A stretch of 64,000 nt of DNA. Source: Punica granatum. Taxonomy: Eukaryota; Streptophyta; Magnoliopsida; Myrtales; Lythraceae. Location of the stretch: assembly GCF_007655135.1 (NCBI RefSeq), contig NC_045127.1, forward strand, positions 27,260,199 to 27,324,198. The letters run 5' to 3'. The notes under the pieces are model-generated. The model was not told the origin of the DNA and ran no database searches. It saw only the letters and a list, made by a program, of their open reading frames with translations. Position numbers and translations under genes: made by a program. Shown here piece by piece: positions 38,766 through 49,683 of the stretch; the first letter of the stretch is position 1, and each line of letters begins with the position of its first letter.

Positions 38766-39093
38766 ATCGTCAAGAATTCAATAAATCATATTTTTTATGT
38801 TATTCTTAACCCCCAAATTATCCTTATCCGACTTTCTTCCTATTCTGAGCTCCTAATCAGGCTATCAATCACTTTGCTTCTTTCAAGAATAACAACCCTC
38901 TCAAACATAAGTCAAGTCAACTTATAATTATACAAGAATATTAGTATACACGGCCAAAAGTCTATATTTTCATTGTTCACCAGAGAAAGAAGAAGATTAC
39001 AAACATGATAGCAATTATTTAATTCAATTGGAGATCCAAACAATATTCCGACAAACGAAATCAAATATACATGCTCAAAGAATTGCAAGAACT
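38711..39093 (-). repeat. Family B internal region 3, right part, lacking its PBS end
   Basis: Continues CAAAGGCAAAATCGAG after the A array, with a TA microsatellite (about 38736-38761). Stops at AAGAACT (39093), about 280 bp before the expected PBS, and is followed directly by an A-type LTR terminus. Confidence 0.75.
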
Positions 39094-39231
39094 TGTCACG
39101 ACCCGAAATTTCGATAGAACTTTTCCTAAATTTCATCAATAGCCCTTATCAGAACCACATCACTATTCCTATAAAATTTGCTTTCCATAACTCTAAAAAA
39201 TATATAAACAATCCAGCAATATCTAATATAT

Positions 39232-39263
<32 letters not shown>

Positions 39264-40553
39264 GTATATATATCTCAAAAGGGAGTAACTTTTCTCAACC
39301 ACATCACTAACCAACTAAACAAAAATTTCAGGTCGTAACATGTTCAAATACATTATGTACAAGGAGAATACTTATCAAATAACTAAGACTTCTACCTAGT
39401 CCTCCAAGCTGATCCCCGATATCAAAAAGTGGTTCCTCCGTGGAATCGGAAGCTTATCTGGAAAAATGTATGGAGGGTGTGAGCTGCATTTCAGTGAGCA
39501 CTAAATTCCAAAGCAAAATGAATAATATTAAGTGATAAATATATTTTAGACTATCAAATATTCATATAGACAGTAGTAGCATAAGCAAATATTCACCCAC
39601 ACGACATATTAGACAATACATACAAATGATTACTAAGTCCATTCATCAACAATCAATTGCCCTTATAACCATATAAACTATTATTAGAATTTACCATTAA
39701 CCAACATCATTTTGCACTCATAACCTAACTAAATCAAATTAGCAAACAACACGGCTTCCATACAATAATTCAGACAATCATATTAATCATCACAATTACA
39801 GCAATCCAACCAAACAAACAATATACAACACAACCAAATCAATATAGCCATAAGGTTGCATTTCCTTGCAACAGAGTTGCAACGGTACCGTGACCCTGCA
39901 CTTCTCGCACATATCATTCTCAACTCCTAATATCCATATCTCATAAGCGGGGGCCGCTTATTAACCTCTGGCGGTAAGAGTTGACCTCAATTTGTATTCC
40001 ACCGGGTCTTAGCAGCCGATCAAGTCCGTTTTTCTATTCCGCCGGGTCCAGCGGCCGATCAAGCCCCTGTTTATATTCCGCCGGGTCCAGCGGCCGATCA
40101 TGCCCCTATTTATATTCCGCCGGGTCCAGTGGCCGATCAGGCCCTATTTGTATTCTGCTGGGTCCAGCGGCCGATCTGGCCCATTTTGTAATCCGCCGGG
40201 TCCAGCGGTTCCATGGCTATAGTCAAACAACAAAATCAACTGTAACCAGCCATCACACATCATAAACTCACACCAAATTCTTATTCTCAAATTATCACAA
40301 CTTCCGTATACACAAATAAAATTCCCATCATATTCCCAATTGAATCACATTATCATCATATATTTCTTACACGATCCACATACTCAATCACACTGCATAT
40401 CCCAAGTCAAGGTGTATCACAAAGGCCATATTGTTCATATCCGTTCAAACAACATAGCAATACCGATTCCTTAATCTAACTACCACTACATTCATCTTAA
40501 AGAATTTCTATAATCATAACACATGATTTCACAAGGGAATAGAGCATTCACAT

Positions 40554-40584
<31 letters not shown>

Positions 40585-42324
40585 CCTTTCACAATGGAAA
40601 AAAGTACTCACCTAACTCCAAAATATAGTCCATCGAATCAAGCCTTTCAAATGTCGGGATTCAGTCACCTCGGTCCTTAATCAAGTGTAAGCATAACAAA
40701 GACTAAATTATGCATACATGATACAATACAATATCAAACCATTTCGCACACCCGTTTACTGATTATCTATTTCCTTTTAGAATTAAATTACAAGCCTAAA
40801 TGTTAGATTATATACTAGCTAAGCGCATAAACATACATCAGTTCAACTCCCTAGTTCTTTTATTATGATAGCTATAATAAAAAGCTTTCATAATTAACAA
40901 GTACTTTTACCTATCCCTTTCATAATTAACAGTACAGAACATTTCATTTCATCCATTTCCGAATATGGACGTGCACTTATCAATCAATACATCTCCTTAT
41001 TTACCTAAGCATTTACAATGGCTTACACATATCAACCACCTTGCTTACCTTGACTTTATCTTAAACTTATCAATCAATTTAACATATCCCAATCTTATGT
41101 AAGCACATGAGGAAGAACTCAGCCCAATATTCATTCACAATCTTATATAAAAACAATAATGGGAGTATAGCCATGTTACTCATAACTCTTAACATGTTAA
41201 GACCTTAGGCAAACACACACGTACTAGCAAGCGCACCCTTCACTTCTCTAATCAAAACAGAATCTTTTTTCACAGTCATTAGAATCCATTGCATTCATGC
41301 CAAGTTCCATCACCACAATAAGTGGAAGGTAATTAAAGCCAATTACCCCCCACCATCCACATATATATGTGTGTATATATATATTGAGCAGAGATTCCCC
41401 GATCAGCACTATCATACCAGTATAATCTCACCAATTCACAACCCATAAGCACACTCTTAAGGATGCAGATAATCGAATATTATGAAACCGACTTTACATG
41501 AAAGCTATAAATGCCTTGGCCATAGCAGAAACAAATTCAAACCAGCCAAAAAGAACATGAAACGAGTGATTAAGAACGCCAAGGCCCCGGAAAGCTAACT
41601 TACAGTCGAAACTTCTTAATTCGTGGGTACCTCAAACTGGAAACCAAACTGAAACGAAGAGGGAAATAGCTCAATCCGCACCTAACACAGTGAATAAGAG
41701 TGTCTAGGGTTAGGAGAATCAACTTACTAATCAAGAACTCCAAGTTTAGCCATTTTCCCTTTCAAAATTTGCTCAGCTCGATCATCTCCCCCGTGTTGTT
41801 TCTCTAGTCTGGTCCGTTCTGTTCATTGTCCCATAAACAGAGCCCCAGCTTGGCTTGAAGACTCCTCGAACCTATATCCTTTAATTCTGCCTCTTCTCCC
41901 TCGAATTTACACAGAGCGGTCCTCTGTCTCTCTCTCTCTCTCTCTATCGTTCTCTGGCCCTCTCTCTCTGTTTCCTCTATTTGTTCTCTTGTTCTGCATC
42001 GTTTTCTTCTTCTTCCCCTTTCCCCCGTGAAACCAAACCAAACAGACAAGGGAAAGGAATAAATAAATAAATACATGAATGATGTGAATGCTGAGACGGT
42101 GGAAATGAGGCATGCTGGGGAGACAGGAGGGAAAGGTTGAGCCACGTGGGGTCCATAGCACCACCACCTCTTTTTCTTTTTTTTTTGATGCTTCAGATAT
42201 GTACGTAACATACATATATATATATATATATATACACGCGCACTTATATAACATGTAAGTAAATGAATGCATATATATATATATATAAATAAACTATTTG
42301 CAATTAAAAATATCAGATCTCATA
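39094..42324 (-). repeat. Chimeric LTR: A-type 3' part joined to B-type 5' part
   Basis: From 39094 the sequence follows LTR A (CGATAGAACTTTTCC, CA/TA microsatellite, GACCTCAATTTG). After about 40030-40232, within or just past the TATA minisatellite, it follows LTR B (CAACTGTAACC onward) to the B-type LTR start at 42324. Total about 3.23 kb. Best explained by homologous recombination between an A LTR and a B LTR at the shared minisatellite. No PBS precedes it. Confidence 0.75.
39980..40212 (-). promoter_or_regulatory. TATA minisatellite in the chimeric LTR
   Basis: 39-bp units with element-strand cores TATAAATA and TATAAACA, both followed by GGGGC; the A/B switch maps here or just beyond. 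Confidence 0.6.
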
Positions 42325-44050
42325 ATCTCCCCCACTAATAAAAATTTCGTCCCCGAAATTTGTTTATGCGATACCAGAAAATTTAGAGGATTAAGGGTTG
42401 TAGCATCTTCAGGTCCCCATATCACCTCTGAACTGACATTTCCAAACACCTTCATAGATCACCAAGCTTCCGCTGAGCCACTATAATACATTTGATGATA
42501 TGAGCCCAAATCTTGTAGAATATCCAAATCTCCATCTCGAAAGCAACTGTAAGATTGTCGAGTTCGAATACCGAAAACTCTATCCAAAACCAAATCAATA
42601 GAATTCATTCCATGTCGCTGGGATAAATAAATTGAAATAAACGCCAAATCTGTCTTGAGTGATCAAAGATTTGTATATGTCTCGGCTGATGGTAGAATTG
42701 GCTTCTCTAAATATGATAGCTTTTCCAGTGGAATAATTATCCATGCCAAGGTAGGTAGCTGATAGATATAATTTAGAATACCAGAAACCTTGCTGAATTA
42801 TACAATGATGCCAAAGTAAAATTATTAATCTAAACAATAATAGAATCCCAAGATCCATGATGAAAACCAAGTAAGATTCCGTTGAATAAGCAGAGCAACA
42901 ATTCTCTCAATCCCATCAGATCATTATCAGGACAACATCAACCTTGACTGATTGCAGATATAAAGGAGAAAATAAACTAGGATCACCATTTGGTAGAACC
43001 GAAGAACGCAGGATGACAGAGAACATTGAATAATTGATACTCCAGGAAATATCCCGATGAAATAAATCTAACAAATATGCTCAAAAGTCGCGGGAACTTC
43101 TCGAAAGAATACCTCTGAACTTGATCTGTAAAGAATCCTTGTGAACTCATGTCTGTATAGTTGAGATATATCTTGACTCTGATACTTAATCGAATCCAAT
43201 ACTCATTTGGAGCTTGAGGAATAATTGATCATGATGCTGATTTAATGTGGAACTTGACCAATGGGGAACCTGAGGTGCTTCCCTCTACTCAAATCTTAAT
43301 GTATTATAATAATTATGTATAGATTTCGAAAAGTATACTTAAGTCCCAAGCTTATTCTTTAACCAAGCACAAAAAAATTAATGAACATCAACCTCTAAAA
43401 AATCTTAGCAATATGTTAGTGAAGTAACAAAAGTTTCTCATAAGTAAATAGGGCAATTAAGATTGAAACTAATCGAATAACTAACATAACAACTAAACGA
43501 GAAAGTCACAATCAAAACTCAAGCACATCTGCTTCCAATTCAATTCACCTTTGTTCTGAAGCCCTAATTTAGGTCTTGCCTTTCACTTTTTCAATTTAAT
43601 AATCCACTAAATCAATCTATGAACAAGTCCCTCTCTTACTTAGTTCAGAGAAAAAGTAAAACTCCAATAAATTAATCATCTACTTTCCGATTTTATTCTT
43701 CGATTTGCTCATTCCATCGAATTCGCAGGAATACACATTCAGACACAAGAAGAAATCAAATCGTTATCACATACACAACACTTCCATAGCAACTGATTTC
43801 AAGCCCAAATTACTACTTAAGGTCATTCTTTAAATTTTCAACTCCAATAAGTCTTCTAAACACTCAAAAAAAAACACATAGCCTACGCTTTCTATTTATG
43901 GGTCTCATCTATCCTTACTCCGCTTCAGATCGAATCGTTAACCAATTTATAGAGAAGGAACGTGATTTAAGAAAAAGGAGAACCTGATTAATAGGAACTC
44001 AGCACATACATCATATAACAATAATTTAGCCAAAGGCAAAATCGAGTCTT

Positions 44051-44089
<39 letters not shown>

Positions 44090-44704
44090 ATCGTCAAGAA
44101 TTCAATCAATCATACTTTTTCTGCTATTCTTAACCCCCAAATTATCCTTATCCGACTTTCTTCCTATTCTGAGCTCCTAATCAGGCTATCTATCACTTTG
44201 CTTCTTTCAAGAATAACAACCCTCTCAAACATAAGTCAAGTCAACTGATAATTATACAAGAATATTAGTATGCACGGCCAAAAGTCTATATTTTCATTGT
44301 TCACCAGAGAAAGAAGAAGATTACAAACATGATAGCAATTATTTAATTCAATTCGAGATCCAAACAATATTCCGACAAACTAAATCAAATATACATGCTC
44401 AAAGAATTGCAAGAACTTCTGTAAAACCTGATATGCAAAACCTAATTTTTATTTTTTAGTGATATTCCCAATCGTCAACTGCTTAATATCAATTTTCATA
44501 TTTTGCAGCGCAAATGTAAATTTCAACGAGCAGACATAAACCCATACTTATTTACTAACAAATCCGAAGCAATCACAACTCAATCAACCAGCATAGAATT
44601 CAAGAAATACTAGCAAAATCACCACAATTATCCAAAAATTACTCGGGGATCAAGCTTCAACTTAAGTCTACAGGATCTTCTAACCTAGGCTCTGATACCA
44701 AAAT
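42325..44704 (-). repeat. Family B internal region 4
   Basis: 2380 bp, complete: PPT with pol vestige at the left end, PBS 44689-44700, 91-codon ORF at 42595-42870, and a TA microsatellite near 44055-44085. No gene recognised. Confidence 0.8.
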
Positions 44705-46580
44705 TGTCACGACCCGAAATTTCAGCTGAATTTTCCCTATATTTCTTCGACATCCATTATCACGTAACTATTCATATAAAATCTGCTTTCCATAACTCTC
44801 AAAAACATACAAATACTCTAGCATATATATTTATATAAATATGATTCTAGCAAAACTACATTGCTAAACCAACTAGACAAAAATTTCTGGTCGTCACATT
44901 CTCAAGTCCATTCTATACAGAAAGGATATCTATTAAATAACTAAGGTTCCTACCTAGTCCTCCAAGCCGATCCCCGATATCAAAAAGTGGTTTCTCCGCG
45001 CAATCGGAAGCTTATCTGGAAAAATGTATGCAGGGTGTGAGCTGCATCTCAGTGAGCACTAAATTCCAAAGCAAAATGAATAATAATAAGAGATAAATAT
45101 ATTTTAGACAACCAAATATTCCTACCGATAGTAGTAGCATAAGCAAATCTATCAATTAATTCACTAACACGACATATTAGACAATACGTACAGATGATTA
45201 CTAAGTTCATTCAACAACAATCAATTGCCCTGATAACCATATCAACTATTACTAGAATTAACCATTAACCAACATCATTTTGCACTCATAACCTAACTAA
45301 ATCAAATTAGCAAACAACACGACTTCCATACAATAATTCAGACAATCATATTAATCATCACATTTACAGCAATCCAACCAAACAAACAATATACAACACA
45401 ACCAAATCAATATAGCCATAGGGTTGCATTCCCTCGCAACAGAGTTGCAACGGTACCGTGACCCCGCACTTCTCGCACATATCACTCTCAACTCCCAATA
45501 TCCATATCTCATAAGCGGGGGCCGCCTATTAACCTCTGGCGGTAAGAGTTGACATCAGTTCCGCCGGGTCCAGCGGCCGATCAGGCCCCTGTTTATATTC
45601 CGCCTCATTTTTTTATTCCGCCTCGTCCAGCAGCCGATCAGGCCCTATTTGTATTCCGCTAGGTCCAGCGGTCCCATGGCTATAGTCAAACAACAATAAC
45701 AAAAACAATCAACTGTAACCGGCCATCACACATCATAAACACACACCAAATTCTTATTCTCAAATTATCACAACCTCCGTATACACAAATAAAATTCCCA
45801 TCATATTCCCAATTGAATCACATTATCATCATATATTTCTTACACGATCCACATACTCAATCACACTGCATATCCCAAGTCAAGGTGTATCACAAAGGCC
45901 ATATTGTTCATATCCGTTCAAACAACATAGCAATACCGATTCCTTAATCTAACTACCACTACATTCATCTTAAATAATTTCTATAATCATAACACATGAT
46001 TTCACAAGGGAATAGAGCATTCACATATCATATATATATATATATATATATATCATTTCACAATTGAATAAAGTACTCACCTAACTCCAAAATATAGTCC
46101 ATCGAATCGAGCCTTTCAAATGCCGGGATTCAGTCACCTCGGTCCCTAATCAAGTGTAAGCATAACAAAGACTAAATTATGCATAAACGATACAATACAA
46201 TATCAAACCACTTCGCACACCCGTTTACTGATTATCTATTTCCTTTTAGAATTAAATTACAAGCCTAAATGTTAGATTATATACTAGCTAAGCGCATAAA
46301 CATACATCAGTTCAACTCCCTAGTTCTTTTATTATGATAGCTATAATAAAAAGCTTTCATAATTAACAAGTACTTTTACCTATCCCTTTCATAATTATCA
46401 GTACAGAACATTTCATTTCATCCATTTCGGAATATGGACGTGCACTTATCAATCAATACATCTCCTTATTTACCTAAGCATTTACAATGGCTTACACATA
46501 TCAACCACCTTGCTTACCTTGACTTTATCTTAAACTTATCAATCAATTTAACATATCCTAATCTTATGTAAGCACATGAG
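44705..46580 (-). repeat. LTR B, truncated by the pararetrovirus-like element
   Basis: PBS-proximal 1.88 kb of an LTR B. The TATA minisatellite (45548-45675) is contracted. It ends inside AGCACATGAG at 46580, so the LTR 5' part is missing. Confidence 0.8.
45548..45675 (-). promoter_or_regulatory. Contracted TATA minisatellite
   Basis: Only about three 39-bp units remain, with damaged palindromes; one TATAAACA core persists. Tandem-unit loss is expected of such an array. Confidence 0.5.
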
Positions 46581-46994
46581 AGCCGGATGTTTACATATGA
46601 GAAGCAATGATAGAGAAGAAGAGAGTATTATGTGGCGGATGAGTCCTCCCCTCCGATGCTGGAAGAAGAGTCCTCTTATAGGCAGTGATGGATGCCTTGT
46701 CGCTGTGCAGCCTTGGACTGTGCACTCACATGCGGGGTACTGTCGAGCCCAGTGGAAGAATTGTAGCTACAGTGCCTTTTTTGTCGCAAATAGTGACAGG
46801 AGGCTGCTTTATGTCGGGCACGCTCGCCGAAAGGTTTTTTGTCCGTTATGGTACCACTGAGAGTAGTGGTGGGACGCTTCCGGAGATTGCGCTGATTATG
46901 TGGGGCACAGCCTTTTGAGCCGAAAGGTTTTTTTGTCCGGTAATATCCACGTGTCTGAAACAGTACGGTGGGCGGACGCTCTCGGTTGCTGTGA
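46581..46994 (-). repeat. Non-coding 3' region with degenerate tandem motif
   Basis: The element strand contains CGGACAAAAAACCTTTCGGC at 46826-46845 and a near copy at 46919-46939, 93 bp apart, each with related flanks (GTGGGGCAC-like and GTGGGACGC-like). A third, weaker relative lies near 46730-46800. It could be a terminal or regulatory repeat; no ORF is supported. Confidence 0.45.
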
Positions 46995-48560
46995 CTAATA
47001 CCTTTGATGAGCAACTTGGGAATCCAGTAAATATTCTTCTTCGAATTTGTCAAGAAATGAATCATGACGGGTGCTGAACCTTGGTAGGATCGGCAATTCG
47101 AGGAGAGAAATATGAAGGAAAACCCTTTGGCATGTACCTGAGAACTGGAGAATATGCTCTGGGTATTTACGCCAGTGCCATTCGTTTACCTGAACCCAAG
47201 CTCGCCATTTGCTGATTTGAGTAATGAGTTGTCCATCTGCTGGCCAAAACTTTGCCTCTGGGGTGAGAACACTTCTAGAACTTACCGGAGAGATAAAGAT
47301 GTAATGGATAGCAGGTTGAACTTTTATGGGGGAAATCCACTCTGGGGGAGAGGATTCAATGCTGATGAAGAGGCTGGACGATCGACGCAAGGACTTTTTG
47401 ATGAGATCCCAAGCATTGTTCCCAAAAAGGGATTGATACTCTGGTCGATGTTCATCCTCTGGCCTTAGAATTATGGATTTGAAAACACCATATTTCAGGA
47501 GATCACAAAAGTCAAAATGGTGATTAAACCATTTATCTTTAAAAGGGAAAACATAAAAACTTATCCTGGGGATCGAGAATTCCAGGATATGCCTGCAACC
47601 ATCCATGAGTAAGATATCAGCTCTTTCAAAAGCATCGTCCTCACTGTGTTGGTTACAGGGTTGTGGAAAATCATTTTGAAAATGGTTTTTTCTTTCCCAA
47701 TTCCAAAACCATCCGTCAATTCCTTTTTTTGAGCAGGCACAGAACTGAAGGAGTCTTTTGAAGAAGGAAATGGTGGTTGTAGTAAAATCCTGAAGACTCA
47801 TCTCAGAAATTTTTAAGACAATATCTTCCTGAAGTTTTGAAAGGAACAAGATTTCTCCTGCTCGAGGGAAAATGCCACTGAGAGTTACCGCAATGGGTTT
47901 TTTAGAAAACATTTTTTCAGTCATATTTCCGATGAGGGGAACTTCTGACTGGTTTATCGATGGAGTGGATGAGGACTCCAAATTCTGCTTTAATTTTTTA
48001 TTTTCTTTTTCAAGAGCGTCTTTTTCTCTGAGGCAGGACTCAGAAAACTCTAAGACTTCTATTCTTTCCGCACAGAGGCTTTCTATTTCTTTTTTGAAGT
48101 CTTCATTTTCTTTTTCTAGAATATCTCTCCTTTTTTCACTCTTTTTTAGTTTTTTCTTCAGAGCATGGTTTTCTCCCTGCATTTCTGCAAAGTGCTCTGT
48201 GAAATTATCGAACTCAACTAACCTGTTTTGGAGGAAAGCTTGAGTCTGAGCTTTTTGGAGGGATAGCTCTTGTTGCAGCGAATCGATTTTCAGGCAAAGT
48301 TCCTGCTGCAAGGACGCTTTGCTGTTGCCTTGTTCCTCCATGTGAAGGACCAATGCATTTATGGATTCCTCACCCTTTTGAGGATTCTTTATGGAAGCCC
48401 ATAAATTATCCAAGATGAGTTGTTGCCTGTGATCAGGCCGCCAAGCCGTGAGGCTGGACTTTATGCAGAATCGCTTTTTAGGAGGCAGATCCTGGTGATT
48501 ATGTGTTTTGCTCCTGGAAGAGGAGCCTTCGCAAGCCTGGTCAAACCAGGGGAATTCCAT
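46995..48560 (-). CDS. Coiled-coil protein of unknown function (521 aa), second large ORF of the element
   Basis: First ATG at 48560-48558 (MEFPWFDQACEG); an in-frame TTG lies 18 nt upstream and a TAA just before it. Residues 1-70 are polar and basic. About 80-196 is a strong coiled coil with heptad-like leucines and many E/K (KKKLKKSEKRRDILEKENED). About 205-521 looks globular, rich in aromatic residues (GWFWNWERKNHF, FYVFPFKDKWFNHHFDFCD, WISPIKVQPAIHYIFISP). I recognise no catalytic motif, signal peptide or membrane segment. It is in the same orientation as the Gag-protease frame and 44 nt after the preceding ORF. Coiled-coil accessory proteins occur in caulimovirids (for example virion-associated proteins), which is only an analogy. 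The frame is intact while the protease is broken. Confidence 0.7.
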   Translation of the reverse strand: MEFPWFDQACEGSSSRSKTHNHQDLPPKKRFCIKSSLTAWRPDHRQQLILDNLWASIKNPQKGEESINALVLHMEEQGNSKASLQQELCLKIDSLQQELSLQKAQTQAFLQNRLVEFDNFTEHFAEMQGENHALKKKLKKSEKRRDILEKENEDFKKEIESLCAERIEVLEFSESCLREKDALEKENKKLKQNLESSSTPSINQSEVPLIGNMTEKMFSKKPIAVTLSGIFPRAGEILFLSKLQEDIVLKISEMSLQDFTTTTISFFKRLLQFCACSKKGIDGWFWNWERKNHFQNDFPQPCNQHSEDDAFERADILLMDGCRHILEFSIPRISFYVFPFKDKWFNHHFDFCDLLKYGVFKSIILRPEDEHRPEYQSLFGNNAWDLIKKSLRRSSSLFISIESSPPEWISPIKVQPAIHYIFISPVSSRSVLTPEAKFWPADGQLITQISKWRAWVQVNEWHWRKYPEHILQFSGTCQRVFLHISLLELPILPRFSTRHDSFLDKFEEEYLLDSQVAHQRY

Positions 48561-48604
48561 GTTCCTGGATGTAGACAAGAACAGGGGTTATGGAAAATTT
48601 ATGT

Positions 48605-48949
48605 TTAAATCAACCACCACTGGTTTCCTAGGTAGAGATAATGGCCAATGACTAGTCCATAATCCTGCCGGGTTTTTAAAGTGGAGTTAATATGCAGAAA
48701 ACAGGGTTTTTTATTGCAAGGAGGGACTCTCTTGCAATGCCTGTCGAAGTAAGCACACAACACATCGGACACAGGATGATCGATGAGGGCACAGATATTA
48801 TGAATATATGACGTATAAATACGATCCATAGAGTCTGTTTCCCCGTCCTGTATATTATTTTGTATTTCTTCAAGACTGTAGTCTTGCAATAGTTCAAACA
48901 GCCAATTGTGTAACCACTCTTGAGCAGATTCCACGGCCATTTCCTGCAT
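48605..48949 (-). CDS. Small ORF of unknown function (114 aa) between protease and coiled-coil ORF
   Basis: ATG at 48949-48947, 8 nt after the protease-frame stop; a second ATG three codons on (MAVESAQEW). The N-terminal 40 residues are acidic and amphipathic (EWLHNWLFELLQDYSLEEI). The C-terminal half has scattered Cys/His (CAYFDRHCKRVPPCNKKPC) that could suggest metal binding but match no named finger. It sits where RT would start in a complete relative, so it may be a remnant or a real small gene. A frame-shifted 73-codon ORF over it (48676-48897) is a shadow. Confidence 0.45.
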   Translation of the reverse strand: MQEMAVESAQEWLHNWLFELLQDYSLEEIQNNIQDGETDSMDRIYTSYIHNICALIDHPVSDVLCAYFDRHCKRVPPCNKKPCFLHINSTLKTRQDYGLVIGHYLYLGNQWWLI

Positions 48950-48957
48950 AAGATGTA

Positions 48958-49683
48958 TCAGTCTATTTTGTAAACAAATTTATCGGAGATGAAGTGGAAT
49001 TTTATTTTGTTTTCAAGCTTTTGTGTCTCTATGCCAGATGAGGTGACAAGAAACGGTTTTAAAAGCTGAATGAATGGGGTTCCTAGTATGACCTTATGAC
49101 TAAGGCTCTTCACTAGGAGAAATGATGTTTTGTACCGGACTCTATTTTGTTCAACCTCTACCTCACTCAACTTGTACTGGATGTTGAGCTTAGTACCACT
49201 AACAGAAGAAAGTGATTCAGTTGTTTTTTCATAGAATCTGGCAAGAATGAGTTATTCATTAATACAGTTTTCATCTGCACCTGTGTCAAACAGAGCAGTT
49301 GCATTAATGATCAGATTATGGTTTATGATTAGCTTGATTTTGATCAACCATCTGTTAGGAGAAAGATCTCCTACCATGGTTAGATTTTCAAGCTGGTCAC
49401 TTTGCTTCAGGGCCAGAGTCTCCTCTGGGTTTTTATCTTGTTTCATGAGGCCTTGATCAGAGCTTGCTGAGGGTTTTTGTGCCTCAGAGATAAGCTCTTC
49501 CAAATGACTTATTATGGTGGAGTGTTGTTGTTGCTCAAACTTGAGACAGTCAATTTCACTCTTCAGATTATCGATTTCCTTTTGGGCATCAAACGAGGTT
49601 TTATGAGCTCGCTTCTGGTCATGCCTTTTAAGGATTTCAGAGAGGTTGTAATTAGGGGTTTTGATCTCGCCTTCGAGAGTGCC
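48958..49683 (-). pseudogene. Retropepsin-like aspartic protease, in frame with Gag, broken
   Basis: Same frame as the Gag-like ORF, immediately after its amber codon (49686-49684). First a coiled-coil-like linker (about 60 codons, E/K/Q-rich), then the protease: catalytic ALFDTGADENC (DTG at 49284-49276), an in-frame TAA at 49251-49249 twelve codons after the catalytic Asp, then the second half with KVILGTPFI (about 49095-49069), the hydrophobic-hydrophobic-Gly motif of retropepsins. The frame ends with TGA at 48958. Both halves are well preserved, so only point stops break it. Reverse transcriptase, expected next, is absent. Confidence 0.75.
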
